Shown: positions 33,606 through 41,968, counted from the first letter of the stretch. The stretch: 64,000 bases of DNA from Hydrogenophaga sp. (GCA_021154985.1 JAJNQE010000139.1:24570-88569), one strand, 5' to 3'. The notes: a model not told the origin generated them from the sequence alone. Numbers and translations: made by a program.

Positions 33606-35186
33606 ATGGTTCAACGCGTTGCCGCCCGCAGCGACACCCCTTCGACGCGTGCCGGTCGCACCCGGAAGCCCCGCACAACCGCCGCTATGTCCAGTGTGCT
33701 GCCGGCGGTGAAACAGGCACTGTCCACCACGCTGGGTCTGGAGGGCGAGCGCATGAGCAAGGTCGACACGGCCTGGCTGCGCATGGACTCCCCCAGCAAC
33801 CTGATGATGATCGTCGGCGTGTGGATCCTGAAGCCGGGCATCACCATCGAAGCCCTGAGCGAGCGCGTTCGCGAGCGGTTGTTGCCCTACCCGCGCTTTG
33901 TGCAGCTGGCGCGCGAAGACGCCGCCGGCGCGCACTGGATCCACGACCCCGACTTCCGCCTGGAACGCCACGTGGTCACGCACCGGCTCTCGCAGACCGG
34001 CACGCAGACCGAGCAGGACGCGCTGCAGGCCCGCGTGGCCGAACTCGCCATGCAGCCGCTGGACCGGCAGCACCCGCTGTGGCGCTTCGAGCTGATCGAA
34101 CAGTACGGTGGCGGTTCGGCGCTGGTGGCGCGCATCCACAATTGCATCGCCGACGGCATCGCGCTCATCAGCGTGATGATGAGCCTGGTCGACGGCGGCG
34201 GGACTCCGCCGCAGCGCAAGGGCCGCAAGACCAGCAAGCCTGGCCTGGACGGCGCCGAAGACTGGGTGGTCGACACCTTGATCCGCCCCTTCGGCGACCT
34301 CACCGCCAAAGCGCTGGAGGCCGCGGGTGGCGGTGCGGCCAAGTCGTTCGCGCTGCTGGCGTCGCCCCAGCAAAGCCTGACCGACTCGCTGGGCCAGGCG
34401 GTCGACCTCGCGCGCATGGGCGGCCAGCTCGCCAGCGACCTGGCCGCGCTCGCGCTCATGCCAGACGACTCGCCCACCCGGCTCAAGGGCCAGCCCGGCA
34501 ACGCCAAGCGCGTGGCCTGGTGCGAGCCGATCCCGCTGGACGAAGTGAAAGCCATCGGCAAAGCGCTGAACTGCTCGGTGAACGACGTGCTGCTGGGCTG
34601 CGTGGCCGGAGCCATCGGCGCCTACCTGCAAAGCCTGGGCGATGACACCCAGGGCAAAGAGATCCGCGCCATGGTGCCGATCAACCTGCGACCGATGGAA
34701 GACGCCTGGAAACTCGGCAACCGCTTTGGCCTGGTGCCGCTGGTGCTGCCGATTGGATGCACCAACCCGGTGGAGCGCGTGTTCACCGTGCGCTCGCGCA
34801 TGAACAACCTCAAGGGCAGCCTGCAGCCGCTGCTCACGTTTGGATTGCTGTCGGTGGCGGGCCTCCTGGTCAAACCCGCGCAGGACGCCATGCTCAGCCT
34901 GTTCGGCCGCAAGACCACCGCGGTGATGACCAACGTGCCCGGCCCGGCCACCAAGCTGCAGGTGTGCGGCTCCACGCTGGAGCAGACCATGTTCTGGGTG
35001 CCGCAGACCGGCACCGTGGGCCTCGGCGTGTCGATCCTGAGCTACGGCGGTGGCGTGCAGTTCGGCGTCATCGCCGACACCACCTTGTGCCCCGAGCCGC
35101 AACGCATCATCGACGAGTTCGAGCCGGAGTTCAGGCGCTTGCTCACGGTGACCTTGATGCTGCCTTGGGGCGAAAGCAAGGCCTGA
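33606..35186 (+). CDS. WS/DGAT-like O-acyltransferase, variant active site
   Basis: The protein has 526 residues. A basic N-terminus precedes 'LGLEGERMSKVDTAWLRMDSP', typical of wax ester synthase/diacylglycerol acyltransferases. The WES and DUF1298 halves follow ('NDVLLGCVAGAIGAYL', 'MVPINLRP', 'MTNVPGPATKLQVCG'). The usual HHxxxDG motif reads HNCIADG (His178-Asn179...Asp183-Gly184), so the second, catalytic His of the family is Asn. By family it would make wax esters or triacylglycerol from acyl-CoA, but activity of this variant is uncertain. It is divergent from the ACBP gene. Confidence 0.87.
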   Translation: MVQRVAARSDTPSTRAGRTRKPRTTAAMSSVLPAVKQALSTTLGLEGERMSKVDTAWLRMDSPSNLMMIVGVWILKPGITIEALSERVRERLLPYPRFVQLAREDAAGAHWIHDPDFRLERHVVTHRLSQTGTQTEQDALQARVAELAMQPLDRQHPLWRFELIEQYGGGSALVARIHNCIADGIALISVMMSLVDGGGTPPQRKGRKTSKPGLDGAEDWVVDTLIRPFGDLTAKALEAAGGGAAKSFALLASPQQSLTDSLGQAVDLARMGGQLASDLAALALMPDDSPTRLKGQPGNAKRVAWCEPIPLDEVKAIGKALNCSVNDVLLGCVAGAIGAYLQSLGDDTQGKEIRAMVPINLRPMEDAWKLGNRFGLVPLVLPIGCTNPVERVFTVRSRMNNLKGSLQPLLTFGLLSVAGLLVKPAQDAMLSLFGRKTTAVMTNVPGPATKLQVCGSTLEQTMFWVPQTGTVGLGVSILSYGGGVQFGVIADTTLCPEPQRIIDEFEPEFRRLLTVTLMLPWGESKA

Positions 35187-35199
35187 CGGGCTGACCGGC

Positions 35200-35970
35200 T
35201 CAGGCCAGGGCCAGCCGGCGCGAAGCGATCTCCAGCAGCCCGTCAAAGATCAAGCCTTCCACCAGCTCGACCTGCAGCGCCATGCTGGGCGCCATCTTCC
35301 AGCCGGCGCCGCCGGTCATGAAGCACACGGGCTCGGCGCCGCAATGCTTGCGCAGGTTGTCCACCATGCGCTGCACCGCACCGGCAATGGCGAAGGTGCC
35401 GCCGCTGGTGAGCGCGTCGCTGGTGTTGGTGGGGAAGTCGCGCACCTCGCCGGTGGGCACGTGCAGACCGGCGGTGCCCGATTCGAGCGCGCGCAACATG
35501 ATGCCGTGGCCCGGCAGGATGATGCCGCCCAGAAAACGGCCTTCGGCGTCAATGGCCTCCACCGTCACGGCGGTGCCCACCATCACCACCACGCAGGGCC
35601 GATTCAAACCGCGCGAGACCAGGCGCTGGCGTGCGCCGATCACCGCCACCCAGCGGTCGGCGCCGAGACGCGCGGGATGGTCGTAGCCATTAACCACGCC
35701 CGCCTCGGCGTTGCCCGAGACCACCCACTGCGGCGTCACGTCCCACAACTCCAGCTGTTCCTCCACCCGGCGCTTGACCGCGTCGCCTGCGACGACGCAT
35801 CCCAGCACCCAGCGGGGCGCGGGCAGATCGGCCCAGTCGCCCTCGGCCAGGGTTTCGATGTTTTCGAGGAATTGGGCGCCCTGGGCAATGAGGCGCGAAC
35901 CGGAGCGCGGCTCCTCGTACAAGGCCCACTTCAGGCGGGTGTTGCCAACGTCCAGGGCCAGAAAAGTCAT
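35200..35970 (-). CDS. coaX: Type III pantothenate kinase
   Basis: The protein has 256 residues. 'MTFLALDVGNTRLKWALYE' is the N-terminal phosphate motif, 'LGADRWVAVIGARQ' the conserved GADR motif, and 'VVMVGTAVTVEAID' the second phosphate site. It performs the first step of CoA synthesis, ATP-dependent phosphorylation of pantothenate, in the cytosol. The frequent partner birA is not seen within 400 bp. It is convergent with the WS/DGAT gene, 13 bp apart. Confidence 0.95.
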   Translation of the reverse strand: MTFLALDVGNTRLKWALYEEPRSGSRLIAQGAQFLENIETLAEGDWADLPAPRWVLGCVVAGDAVKRRVEEQLELWDVTPQWVVSGNAEAGVVNGYDHPARLGADRWVAVIGARQRLVSRGLNRPCVVVMVGTAVTVEAIDAEGRFLGGIILPGHGIMLRALESGTAGLHVPTGEVRDFPTNTSDALTSGGTFAIAGAVQRMVDNLRKHCGAEPVCFMTGGAGWKMAPSMALQVELVEGLIFDGLLEIASRRLALA

Positions 35971-36046
35971 GCGCGAATTATGACCACGCGAACTCCCCGG
36001 GGTTTGCGCACTGCAGCAAGATGATCCGGCGTGGGGCGAACAGCCC

Positions 36047-36715
36047 TCAGATCAAGCCTATCCAGCACGCCCGCTGCACCGCAGCCAGCTTGTTGTCGGT
36101 CTTGAGCTTGGCCATGGCATTGGCCAGGTGGTAGTTCACCGTGCGCTCCGAGCAGTCCATGCGCTGGGCGGTTTCGCGTGCAGTGAGGCCTTCAAACGCC
36201 ATGTTCAGGCTTTCCAGCTCGCGCGGGCTCAGGTTCACCCGGGCCTCGGCAATGGCCCGGCGCAGCATGGGCCAGATGTTGAAGGCCGACCAGGCCAGGG
36301 CCGCGGCTTCCGACCGGTCGGCAAACGCGCGTGGGCTGAACATGAAGCATTCGAACGCGCGGCCAGCCGGCAGGCTGAAGGCCACACGCACCAGCGTCTG
36401 GTAGCCGGGTGCCAGCCACAGGCGCCGCCAGCGGCTGGACTGCTCGAACACCGATTTGGAAATGTCTTGCCAGGCCACCAGGGGCGCGTCGCTGTCGCGC
36501 CAGCTGGCTCCGAAGTCGGTGCTGTCGGCCAGGGCCTGGGCGGCCGACAGCAGGCGGGGCGGGTGCACCGCGAGCACCTCGCGCTGATCGCGCCCGCCGG
36601 TGGGCGCCGGGCCCAGCACCATCACCGACTCCACGCCCTGGTCGTGCAGGGCACACACCCAGTCGGCCAGGATGCTGTCCAGGCTCACACTGTCAAAGTT
36701 GACAGGCAGGGTCAT
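36047..36715 (-). CDS. LuxR-type HTH regulator adjacent to the quorum-sensing genes
   Basis: The protein has 222 residues from ATG 36715 (MTLPVNFDSVSLDSILADWV). The C-terminal LuxR/GerE HTH (~161-222) is clear: 'LSPRELESLNMAFEGLTARE' then 'TAQRMDCSERTVNYHLANAMAKL'. The N-terminal ~150 residues ('PGYQTLVRVAFSLPAGRAFE') have the size and feel of an autoinducer-binding domain, but canonical acyl-homoserine-lactone residues are not evident; no luxI is in the window. A lux-box-like palindrome lies 10-25 bp inside this start. It is divergent from the histidine kinase gene. The role in the circuit is inferred. Confidence 0.82.
   Translation of the reverse strand: MTLPVNFDSVSLDSILADWVCALHDQGVESVMVLGPAPTGGRDQREVLAVHPPRLLSAAQALADSTDFGASWRDSDAPLVAWQDISKSVFEQSSRWRRLWLAPGYQTLVRVAFSLPAGRAFECFMFSPRAFADRSEAAALAWSAFNIWPMLRRAIAEARVNLSPRELESLNMAFEGLTARETAQRMDCSERTVNYHLANAMAKLKTDNKLAAVQRACWIGLI
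36690..36705. promoter_or_regulatory. lux-box-like palindrome between LuxR-type gene and kinase gene
   Basis: CTGTCAA-AG-TTGACAG has perfect 7-bp arms and the CT-N12-AG spacing of LuxR-type binding sites. It overlaps the first codons of the LuxR-type gene. On the plus strand its TTGACA (36699-36704) could be a -35 element for the kinase gene starting at 36806. A GGCCTGACA half-site at 36746-36754 repeats half of the box near the synthase gene. Confidence 0.6.
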
Positions 36716-36805
36716 GACCACGAACACTCTGTTGCAGACACAATCGGCCTGACACGGGGGCAACCGGCACAGGCAACGGGTGTTCTGCAATTCAAGGAGT
36801 ACATA

Positions 36806-38146
36806 TTGCCTCTGGACCGGTTGAGGTTGCTCAGCGCGAAGGCGCGTTTGTGGCGGTGGCTGCTGGACGAGGTGGTGCACGCGCCGCTGGAGCCGATTTT
36901 GCACCCATCGCGCGCACGGCTGCAGTACCTGGGCGCGTTCACCATCCTGGGCCACATCGCCTTCGGCTGGATCTGGATCGCGCTGTTGCCGCAACCCTTT
37001 GAAAACCAGACCATCCGCCTGGCCATGGCCAGCCTGGGCATCCCCCTGCTGATCGGGGCGATCAACCGCGATCTCACGTCGCAGGTGACGATCTGGATCT
37101 ACTCGATGGCCTGCTGGCTGCAGCTGCCGATGTTTTTCTCGCTGATGTACTGGCTCAATGGCGGCAACGACGTGTGGCTCGCCAGCATGGCCTGCATGCT
37201 GGTCATTTACTACCACCTCACCGACTGGCGCCTGGCCACGTTGGGCACGTTGGCGGGTGTCGTTCTCAGCCTGCTGCTGACTCGCTCACTGGGGGTGGAG
37301 CTGAGCACGGAGGCCACCGAGGCAGACCACCTCGTCGTGCTGGCGTTTGCCTGGGGCGCGGCGCTGATGCTGGGCGCCTCCAGCGCCAACCTGCGCCGAA
37401 CCCGCCTGATCAACACCCTGAGCACGATGGGCGTGATGGCCCACGAACTGCGCACGCCGCTGGCCACCGTCAACCTCATGGGCGATGTGCTGCGCAACCT
37501 CTCTCAACACGACCTGCCCGAGTCGAAGCAGAAGAAGTTCGACGAACTGGCCACCCGGCTGCAGAACCTGGTGCGCAGCATGAACCGCCAGATCGACACC
37601 CAGATTTCCAATGCGCAGCTCACCCGCCTGCCGCGCGACCAGTCCTCGATCCGCGCGGCCGAGCTGGTGCAGGACGTGGTGCTGAACTACCCGTACCGCT
37701 CTTCGCGCGAGCGCGACTGCGTGCAGGTGCACATCCAGCAGGACTTCCAGTTCGTGGCCTCGCGCCAGCTGTTCTCTCAGGTGCTCACCAACCTGATGAA
37801 AAACGCCCTGCACTCGCTGGCATCGGCCAGCCAGGCACCCAGCCCGGGCGACCTGCGGCTGGACGTGGGGGTGCACCACGGCAAGGGCCGCATTGCAGTA
37901 TCTGACGACGGTATCGGCATCGCCCACGAACAGCAGGCGAGAATCTTCGAGCCTTTCTTCTCGACCCTGGCGGGCGCCGGCAACGGCCTGGGTCTGACCT
38001 TCTGCAAGAACGTGGTGGAAGCGGCCCAGGGCAGCCTGAGCGTGCACTCCGAACCCGGCGTGGGCGCCGTCTTCATGATCGATCTCCCCCTCAAACCCAT
38101 GGCCGCCAACGCTTCAGCCACCACCGCCTCTTTTTCCCCACGCTGA
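36806..38146 (+). CDS. Membrane histidine kinase of alpha-hydroxyketone quorum sensing (CqsS/LqsS/JqsS-like)
   Basis: The protein has 446 residues from TTG 36806, with an AAGGAG site at 36794-36799. About six membrane segments lie in residues 41-192, with very short loops, as in CqsS/LqsS. The H-box is 'MGVMAHELRTPLATVNLMGD' (His213), then N 'NLMKNALHSL', G1 'VSDDGIGI', F 'IFEPFFST' and G2 'GAGNGLGLTFCKNVVEAAQG'. There is no fused receiver, so the phosphate should go to the regulator 7 bp downstream. The assignment follows from context with the CqsA-type synthase plus the topology. Confidence 0.85.
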   Translation: MPLDRLRLLSAKARLWRWLLDEVVHAPLEPILHPSRARLQYLGAFTILGHIAFGWIWIALLPQPFENQTIRLAMASLGIPLLIGAINRDLTSQVTIWIYSMACWLQLPMFFSLMYWLNGGNDVWLASMACMLVIYYHLTDWRLATLGTLAGVVLSLLLTRSLGVELSTEATEADHLVVLAFAWGAALMLGASSANLRRTRLINTLSTMGVMAHELRTPLATVNLMGDVLRNLSQHDLPESKQKKFDELATRLQNLVRSMNRQIDTQISNAQLTRLPRDQSSIRAAELVQDVVLNYPYRSSRERDCVQVHIQQDFQFVASRQLFSQVLTNLMKNALHSLASASQAPSPGDLRLDVGVHHGKGRIAVSDDGIGIAHEQQARIFEPFFSTLAGAGNGLGLTFCKNVVEAAQGSLSVHSEPGVGAVFMIDLPLKPMAANASATTASFSPR

Positions 38147-38153
38147 CGACACG

Positions 38154-39140
38154 ATGGCACTGACGATCCCCCTTTTCCACCGTCCCGGCAGCATCCTGTT
38201 CCTCGACGACGACACCGACTACCTCGACATGCTCGGGCTGGTCATCCCCACGCACTGGCAGGTGGAACTGTTCTCCCGCCCATCGGGCTTTTCGCAGCGC
38301 ATGCAGCAGGAGCCGGCCCGCTGGGAGGCCGACGCCATGGTGCAGCTGCAGATGATCGAGCGCTGGCGCCAGGGGCAGCCCCTGCTGCCGCAGATCCTGC
38401 GCTACTGGGCGGTGAATCCGGCCCGCTACCAGCTGGTCAAGACCTGCGTGGTCGACTACGCGATGCCGGGCACCGACGGCCTGAAGGTGCTCAACACCCT
38501 GCTCGACTGGCCGGGCTCGCGCGTCCTGCTCACCGGTCAGGCCGACGAGCAAATCGCCATCCAGGCCTTCAACAACGGCCTGATCGACCAGTTCGTGCCC
38601 AAGCAGACCACCGACATCACGCGCCACCTGCTGGGCGTGCTGCGCAAACTGATGCACGCGCCGCACCCACGACTGAACACCTTGTGGCGCGGTGCGATGC
38701 AGCCGTCGCAGCAGTCGCTGCTGCAGATCCCGTCGATCGCGCAGGCGCTGCAGGCCTTCACCAGCCAGAACTGGGTGGAATACGCGGTGCTGGGCGAACC
38801 GTTCGGCCTGATCGGCCTGGACGGCGCCGGCGATGCCCACTGGCTGCAGCTGGAGCCCACCAGCGGCCTGGGCGATCTGGCCGAGCTGGCGGGCTCGGCC
38901 GGGCTGGGCTTCGAGGTGGTGCGTGCGATCCAGGCGGGCCACCAGCTGGCCGCGGTGGAGCTGCACCAACAGCTGGGCCTGAGTGGCCCGATCCGCACCG
39001 CGCCCGCCTTTTCGCTGGGCGACGACAAACTGGTGACGGGCGCGGTGTTTTCGCTCAACGCCGACGACCTGTCCCAGCCCATCTACGGCTACCGGCGTTT
39101 TCTCGACGCCGAAGGCCACCGCACCGTTCAGGACAACTGA
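38154..39140 (+). CDS. Response regulator, LqsR/JqsR-like, with enlarged receiver
   Basis: The protein has 328 residues. The receiver acid cluster is Asp18-20 ('ILFLDDDTDYLDML'), phosphoacceptor Asp101 ('TCVVDYAMPGTDGL'), Thr127 ('VLLTGQAD') and Lys150 ('FVPKQT'). The 83 residues between the acid cluster and Asp101, versus about 44 normally, reflect an insert of ~38 residues around 50-90. The C-terminal half (~170-328) has no recognisable DNA-binding domain. It probably receives phosphate from the upstream kinase. Its stop overlaps the synthase stop on the opposite strand by 13 bp. Confidence 0.83.
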   Translation: MALTIPLFHRPGSILFLDDDTDYLDMLGLVIPTHWQVELFSRPSGFSQRMQQEPARWEADAMVQLQMIERWRQGQPLLPQILRYWAVNPARYQLVKTCVVDYAMPGTDGLKVLNTLLDWPGSRVLLTGQADEQIAIQAFNNGLIDQFVPKQTTDITRHLLGVLRKLMHAPHPRLNTLWRGAMQPSQQSLLQIPSIAQALQAFTSQNWVEYAVLGEPFGLIGLDGAGDAHWLQLEPTSGLGDLAELAGSAGLGFEVVRAIQAGHQLAAVELHQQLGLSGPIRTAPAFSLGDDKLVTGAVFSLNADDLSQPIYGYRRFLDAEGHRTVQDN

Positions 39141-40375
39141 TCGCTGACGGCGCGGGCGCGCCGCGCAATCGGCCAGTCCCAAGGCTTGACCAGCGGCGCA
39201 ACCTCGCGCGCGGCGGCAACCACATGGTCCAGCTCGGCCTCGGTGAGTGCCGCGTGCAGCGTGAGCCGCACCATCGTGCGGTTTCGGCTGGTGGCCGGCG
39301 CGCAGAACACGGCACCGAACACGTCTCGTTCTTCCAGCAAGTCGCGCAGCACCATGGTGGCGGGCTCGGTGCCGGCTTCCAGCGCAATGATCTGCTCGGT
39401 GCCCTGGTGGATCGGGTAGCCCAGGTCGCTCAGCAGGCCGCGCAGTTGCACCGTGTGGGCTCGCAAACGCTGGCGCTCGGTGTCGCTGCGCCGGATCACC
39501 TCCAGCGTGGCATCGAGCGCGGCGATCTCGTGCGGCAGCAGGCACGAACTGAACATGTTGGGGTAGCTGGTGCTGAGCACGTAGTTGCGCATGGCGGCGG
39601 GCACGCTGAGAAACCCAGCGCGGCCCGCGAACGCCTTGGCCAGGCTGGCGGTGATGAAGTGCACGCGGTGGCTCAGGCCGAGCTCGGCGCACAGGCCAGC
39701 CCCTTGCGGGCCGTGGGTGCCCAGCGAATGCGATTCGTCCACCAGCGTCATGCAGCCCCGGCGCTCGGCCACCTCGACCACCTGCACCAGCGGCGCCACC
39801 GCCCCGGTGGTGCTGTAGACCGAATCCACCACGATCAGGCCGGCGCCGTGGCGCTGCACCAGGCGGTCCAGGTGCTCGGCGTCGTTGTGGCGAAACGGGT
39901 GGGTCGTGGCGCCGGCGCGGCGTGCGCCCTCCCACAGCGAAGTGTGGGCCAGCGTGTCCATGTAGATCACGGTCTTGTCGTCCGCGATCGACTGCAGCAG
40001 GCCCAGGTTGGCGGCGTAGCCGGACTGGCAGATCAACCCGTCTTCCTGGCCCAGTATGTGCGCAAGTTTCAATTCGAGCTTGCGCGCGGGGTGCTCATCC
40101 AGCAGGAACACCCCCGACTGGATGACGAACTCGGCGTCGGTCTTGATGGCCAGTGTCTGGGCCTGGACGATGTCGGGATGGCCGGTGAGGCTCAGGTAGT
40201 CGTTGCCATTGAGCCGCACCGCACCCGGCCCCGCTTCGCGCCCATGAAGCAGTGAGCGCCCGCTCCAGAGCGTGTCCCAGCGGGTGGTGAACTCGCGCTG
40301 GATGCGCCCGGCAAGATGGGCGGAGATGGGGGGATGGTTGGGCGCTTTCTCAAGGGGGCAGGCCAGCGACGTCAT
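39128..40375 (-). CDS. cqsA: Alpha-hydroxyketone autoinducer synthase (CqsA/LqsA/JqsA-like)
   Basis: The protein has 415 residues and is a PLP-dependent alpha-oxoamine synthase. 'RLNGNDYLSLTGHPDI', 'LVDESHSLGTHGPQGAGL' (Asp213, His216) and 'FITASLAKAFAGRAGFLS' (PLP Lys247) follow CqsA more closely than BioF or Kbl. By family it condenses an acyl-CoA with an amino-acid-derived substrate to make a CAI-1/LAI-1-type signal. It is convergent with the regulator and kinase genes, and a perfect 18-bp palindrome lies 65 bp upstream of its start. Confidence 0.88.
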   Translation of the reverse strand: MTSLACPLEKAPNHPPISAHLAGRIQREFTTRWDTLWSGRSLLHGREAGPGAVRLNGNDYLSLTGHPDIVQAQTLAIKTDAEFVIQSGVFLLDEHPARKLELKLAHILGQEDGLICQSGYAANLGLLQSIADDKTVIYMDTLAHTSLWEGARRAGATTHPFRHNDAEHLDRLVQRHGAGLIVVDSVYSTTGAVAPLVQVVEVAERRGCMTLVDESHSLGTHGPQGAGLCAELGLSHRVHFITASLAKAFAGRAGFLSVPAAMRNYVLSTSYPNMFSSCLLPHEIAALDATLEVIRRSDTERQRLRAHTVQLRGLLSDLGYPIHQGTEQIIALEAGTEPATMVLRDLLEERDVFGAVFCAPATSRNRTMVRLTLHAALTEAELDHVVAAAREVAPLVKPWDWPIARRARAVSDQLS

Positions 40376-40439
40376 GAGGCAATCCTTTTGGAATGGAAAA
40401 CCCCATTGAAAAAAGAAATGTGCGGAAAATCACGACCAA

Positions 40440-40457
40440 CCTGTCAGGCCTGACAGG
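40440..40457. promoter_or_regulatory. lux-box-like perfect palindrome upstream of cqsA-like gene
   Basis: CCTGTCAGGCCTGACAGG is a perfect 18-bp inverted repeat. Its centre is 73-74 bp upstream of the synthase start (minus strand). It contains CT-N12-AG, the hallmark of LuxR-type sites. A centre near -42 would place the transcript start about 30 bp before the gene, which is plausible. Confidence 0.7.
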
Positions 40458-40536
40458 GTCTGTGAATCTTTCTTCTCAGTTTGGGCGCAAGCAGGCCGAC
40501 GGGCGGTGGCCGCGCGGGCGGGGCACCTTCAGCGCG

Positions 40537-41661
40537 TCAGTTCTGCCGCCACGGCAGGCCGTGCAGGCGCCAGCCGCCGCGCTGGCCCCGGTGCGCCTGG
40601 GCATCCGGATCGCCTTCGAAGCCTTCCAGGATGTTGTAGGCCTCCAACCCAAGTTCGGTGGAGCGCTTGGCCGCTGCGATCGACCGCACGCCACTGCGGC
40701 AGAGGAGCACGAGCTTTTTGCCCGCGGCCGCGGCCACCACCTGGGCATCAAAACCCGGGTTCATGGCCATACCAGGCCATTGTTTCCAGGCCACCGGCAC
40801 CGCGCCCGGCACGAAACCGACCCATTCGCGCTCGGCGTCGGTGCGCACGTCCACCAGAACCGCCTCACCCGCCTGCACCCACTGCCAGGCGAGCTGGGGC
40901 GTCACGTCGCCCGCGTAACTGCCCTCGTGCGGGCCGGCCGCAGGCCGGGGTTCCATGAACAGCACGCCACCGGCGTCCTGGCGCTGGCCCGACATCAGGT
41001 TGGCGGGCACCGCTTCGTCGATGCGCCGTGGCCTGGGCAGGTTGAGCGACTCCATCAAGGCGATGAACTCCGCCTCGGTCTTGCCCGCCACGCGCTCGTT
41101 GTGCAGCTTCTCGGCACCGATGGTGGAGCTGTGGCGCCCCTGGTAGTCGTGCCCGGGCCAGACGGTGGTGTCGTCGGGCAGATCGAAAAGCACCCGGGTG
41201 ATGCTGTGGAACAGGTCTTTGGCACTGCCCGACTGGAAATCGGTGCGTCCGCAACCGCCGATCAACAGCGTGTCGCCGGTGAACACGTGGTGGCGCCAGA
41301 CCAGGCTCATGCTGCCGGCGGTGTGGCCCGGCGTGTGCAGCGCACGCAGCACCTCGCCGCCAAAACTGAGCGTGTCGCCGTGCGCCAGTTGAACACCCGC
41401 GGTGCCGATGCCGCAACCCAGGGGCGCTGCGGTTCGGGCGCCCGCCAGCTCGGCCAGTTTGCCGGCGCTGGTGATGTGGTCGGCATGTGCGTGCGTCTCC
41501 ACCGCCCACACCAGTTTCAGGCCGTACTCGCGCAACGTGGCCAGGTCGCGCTCGATCTGTTCATCGACCGGGTCGATGATGAGCGCGTCGCGCGTGGTCT
41601 GGTCAAACAGCACATAGGTGTACGTGCTGGAAGCGGGATCGAAGAGCTGGATCGGTTTCAT
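40537..41661 (-). CDS. Persulfide dioxygenase-rhodanese fusion (MBL-fold)
   Basis: The protein has 374 residues from ATG 41661 (MKPIQLFDPASSTYTY). The N-terminal metallo-beta-lactamase fold is ETHE1-like: 'VETHAHADHITSAG' (His57, His59, Asp61, His62), 'HTPGHTAGSMSL', 'FTGDTLLIGGCGRTDFQSGS'. The C-terminal rhodanese domain has 'LVDVRTDAEREWVG' and active Cys in 'LLCRSGVRSIAAAKR'. It oxidises glutathione persulfide and transfers sulfane sulfur, so it acts in cytosolic sulfide detoxification. It is a separate unit beside the quorum-sensing genes. Confidence 0.9.
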   Translation of the reverse strand: MKPIQLFDPASSTYTYVLFDQTTRDALIIDPVDEQIERDLATLREYGLKLVWAVETHAHADHITSAGKLAELAGARTAAPLGCGIGTAGVQLAHGDTLSFGGEVLRALHTPGHTAGSMSLVWRHHVFTGDTLLIGGCGRTDFQSGSAKDLFHSITRVLFDLPDDTTVWPGHDYQGRHSSTIGAEKLHNERVAGKTEAEFIALMESLNLPRPRRIDEAVPANLMSGQRQDAGGVLFMEPRPAAGPHEGSYAGDVTPQLAWQWVQAGEAVLVDVRTDAEREWVGFVPGAVPVAWKQWPGMAMNPGFDAQVVAAAAGKKLVLLCRSGVRSIAAAKRSTELGLEAYNILEGFEGDPDAQAHRGQRGGWRLHGLPWRQN

Positions 41662-41968
41662 GGTTCGTAGCATGCCACTGGCGCAGCGGCTGCGCTGAAT
41701 TCGCGAAATTGCGGACCTTGGGCAAAAGTCAAGCTTTCACCGGACTTACACCCCGACCGCTGTTCGGCCTATTGGCTCGAAAATGGCCACATCGGGCCTC
41801 GACGGTTAGCATGCAAACCCTTAGACGCGTGGTGATTGGTATGCGTTTTTCTCGTCGCCGCCGGTCAAACGTAAGTCGAAAAAATGATGGTCGGTGAAAA
41901 CCCTGCCGAATGAAAAGGGATCTGGGCCTCATGATGCACAACCCTCAACCCAGACTGGAGACAAACAC
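41662..41968. other. Intergenic region before the TRAP operon
   Basis: This is a 307-bp divergent gap carrying promoters of the persulfide dioxygenase gene and the TRAP operon. No operator-like perfect palindrome or small gene was recognised. A CTGGAGAC ribosome site precedes the dctP start. Confidence 0.5.

Noticed and set aside
36746..36754. A third lux-box at the kinase promoter
   Set aside because: Only one half-site (GGCCTGACA) is present; the other arm is missing, so it is mentioned but not called as a site.
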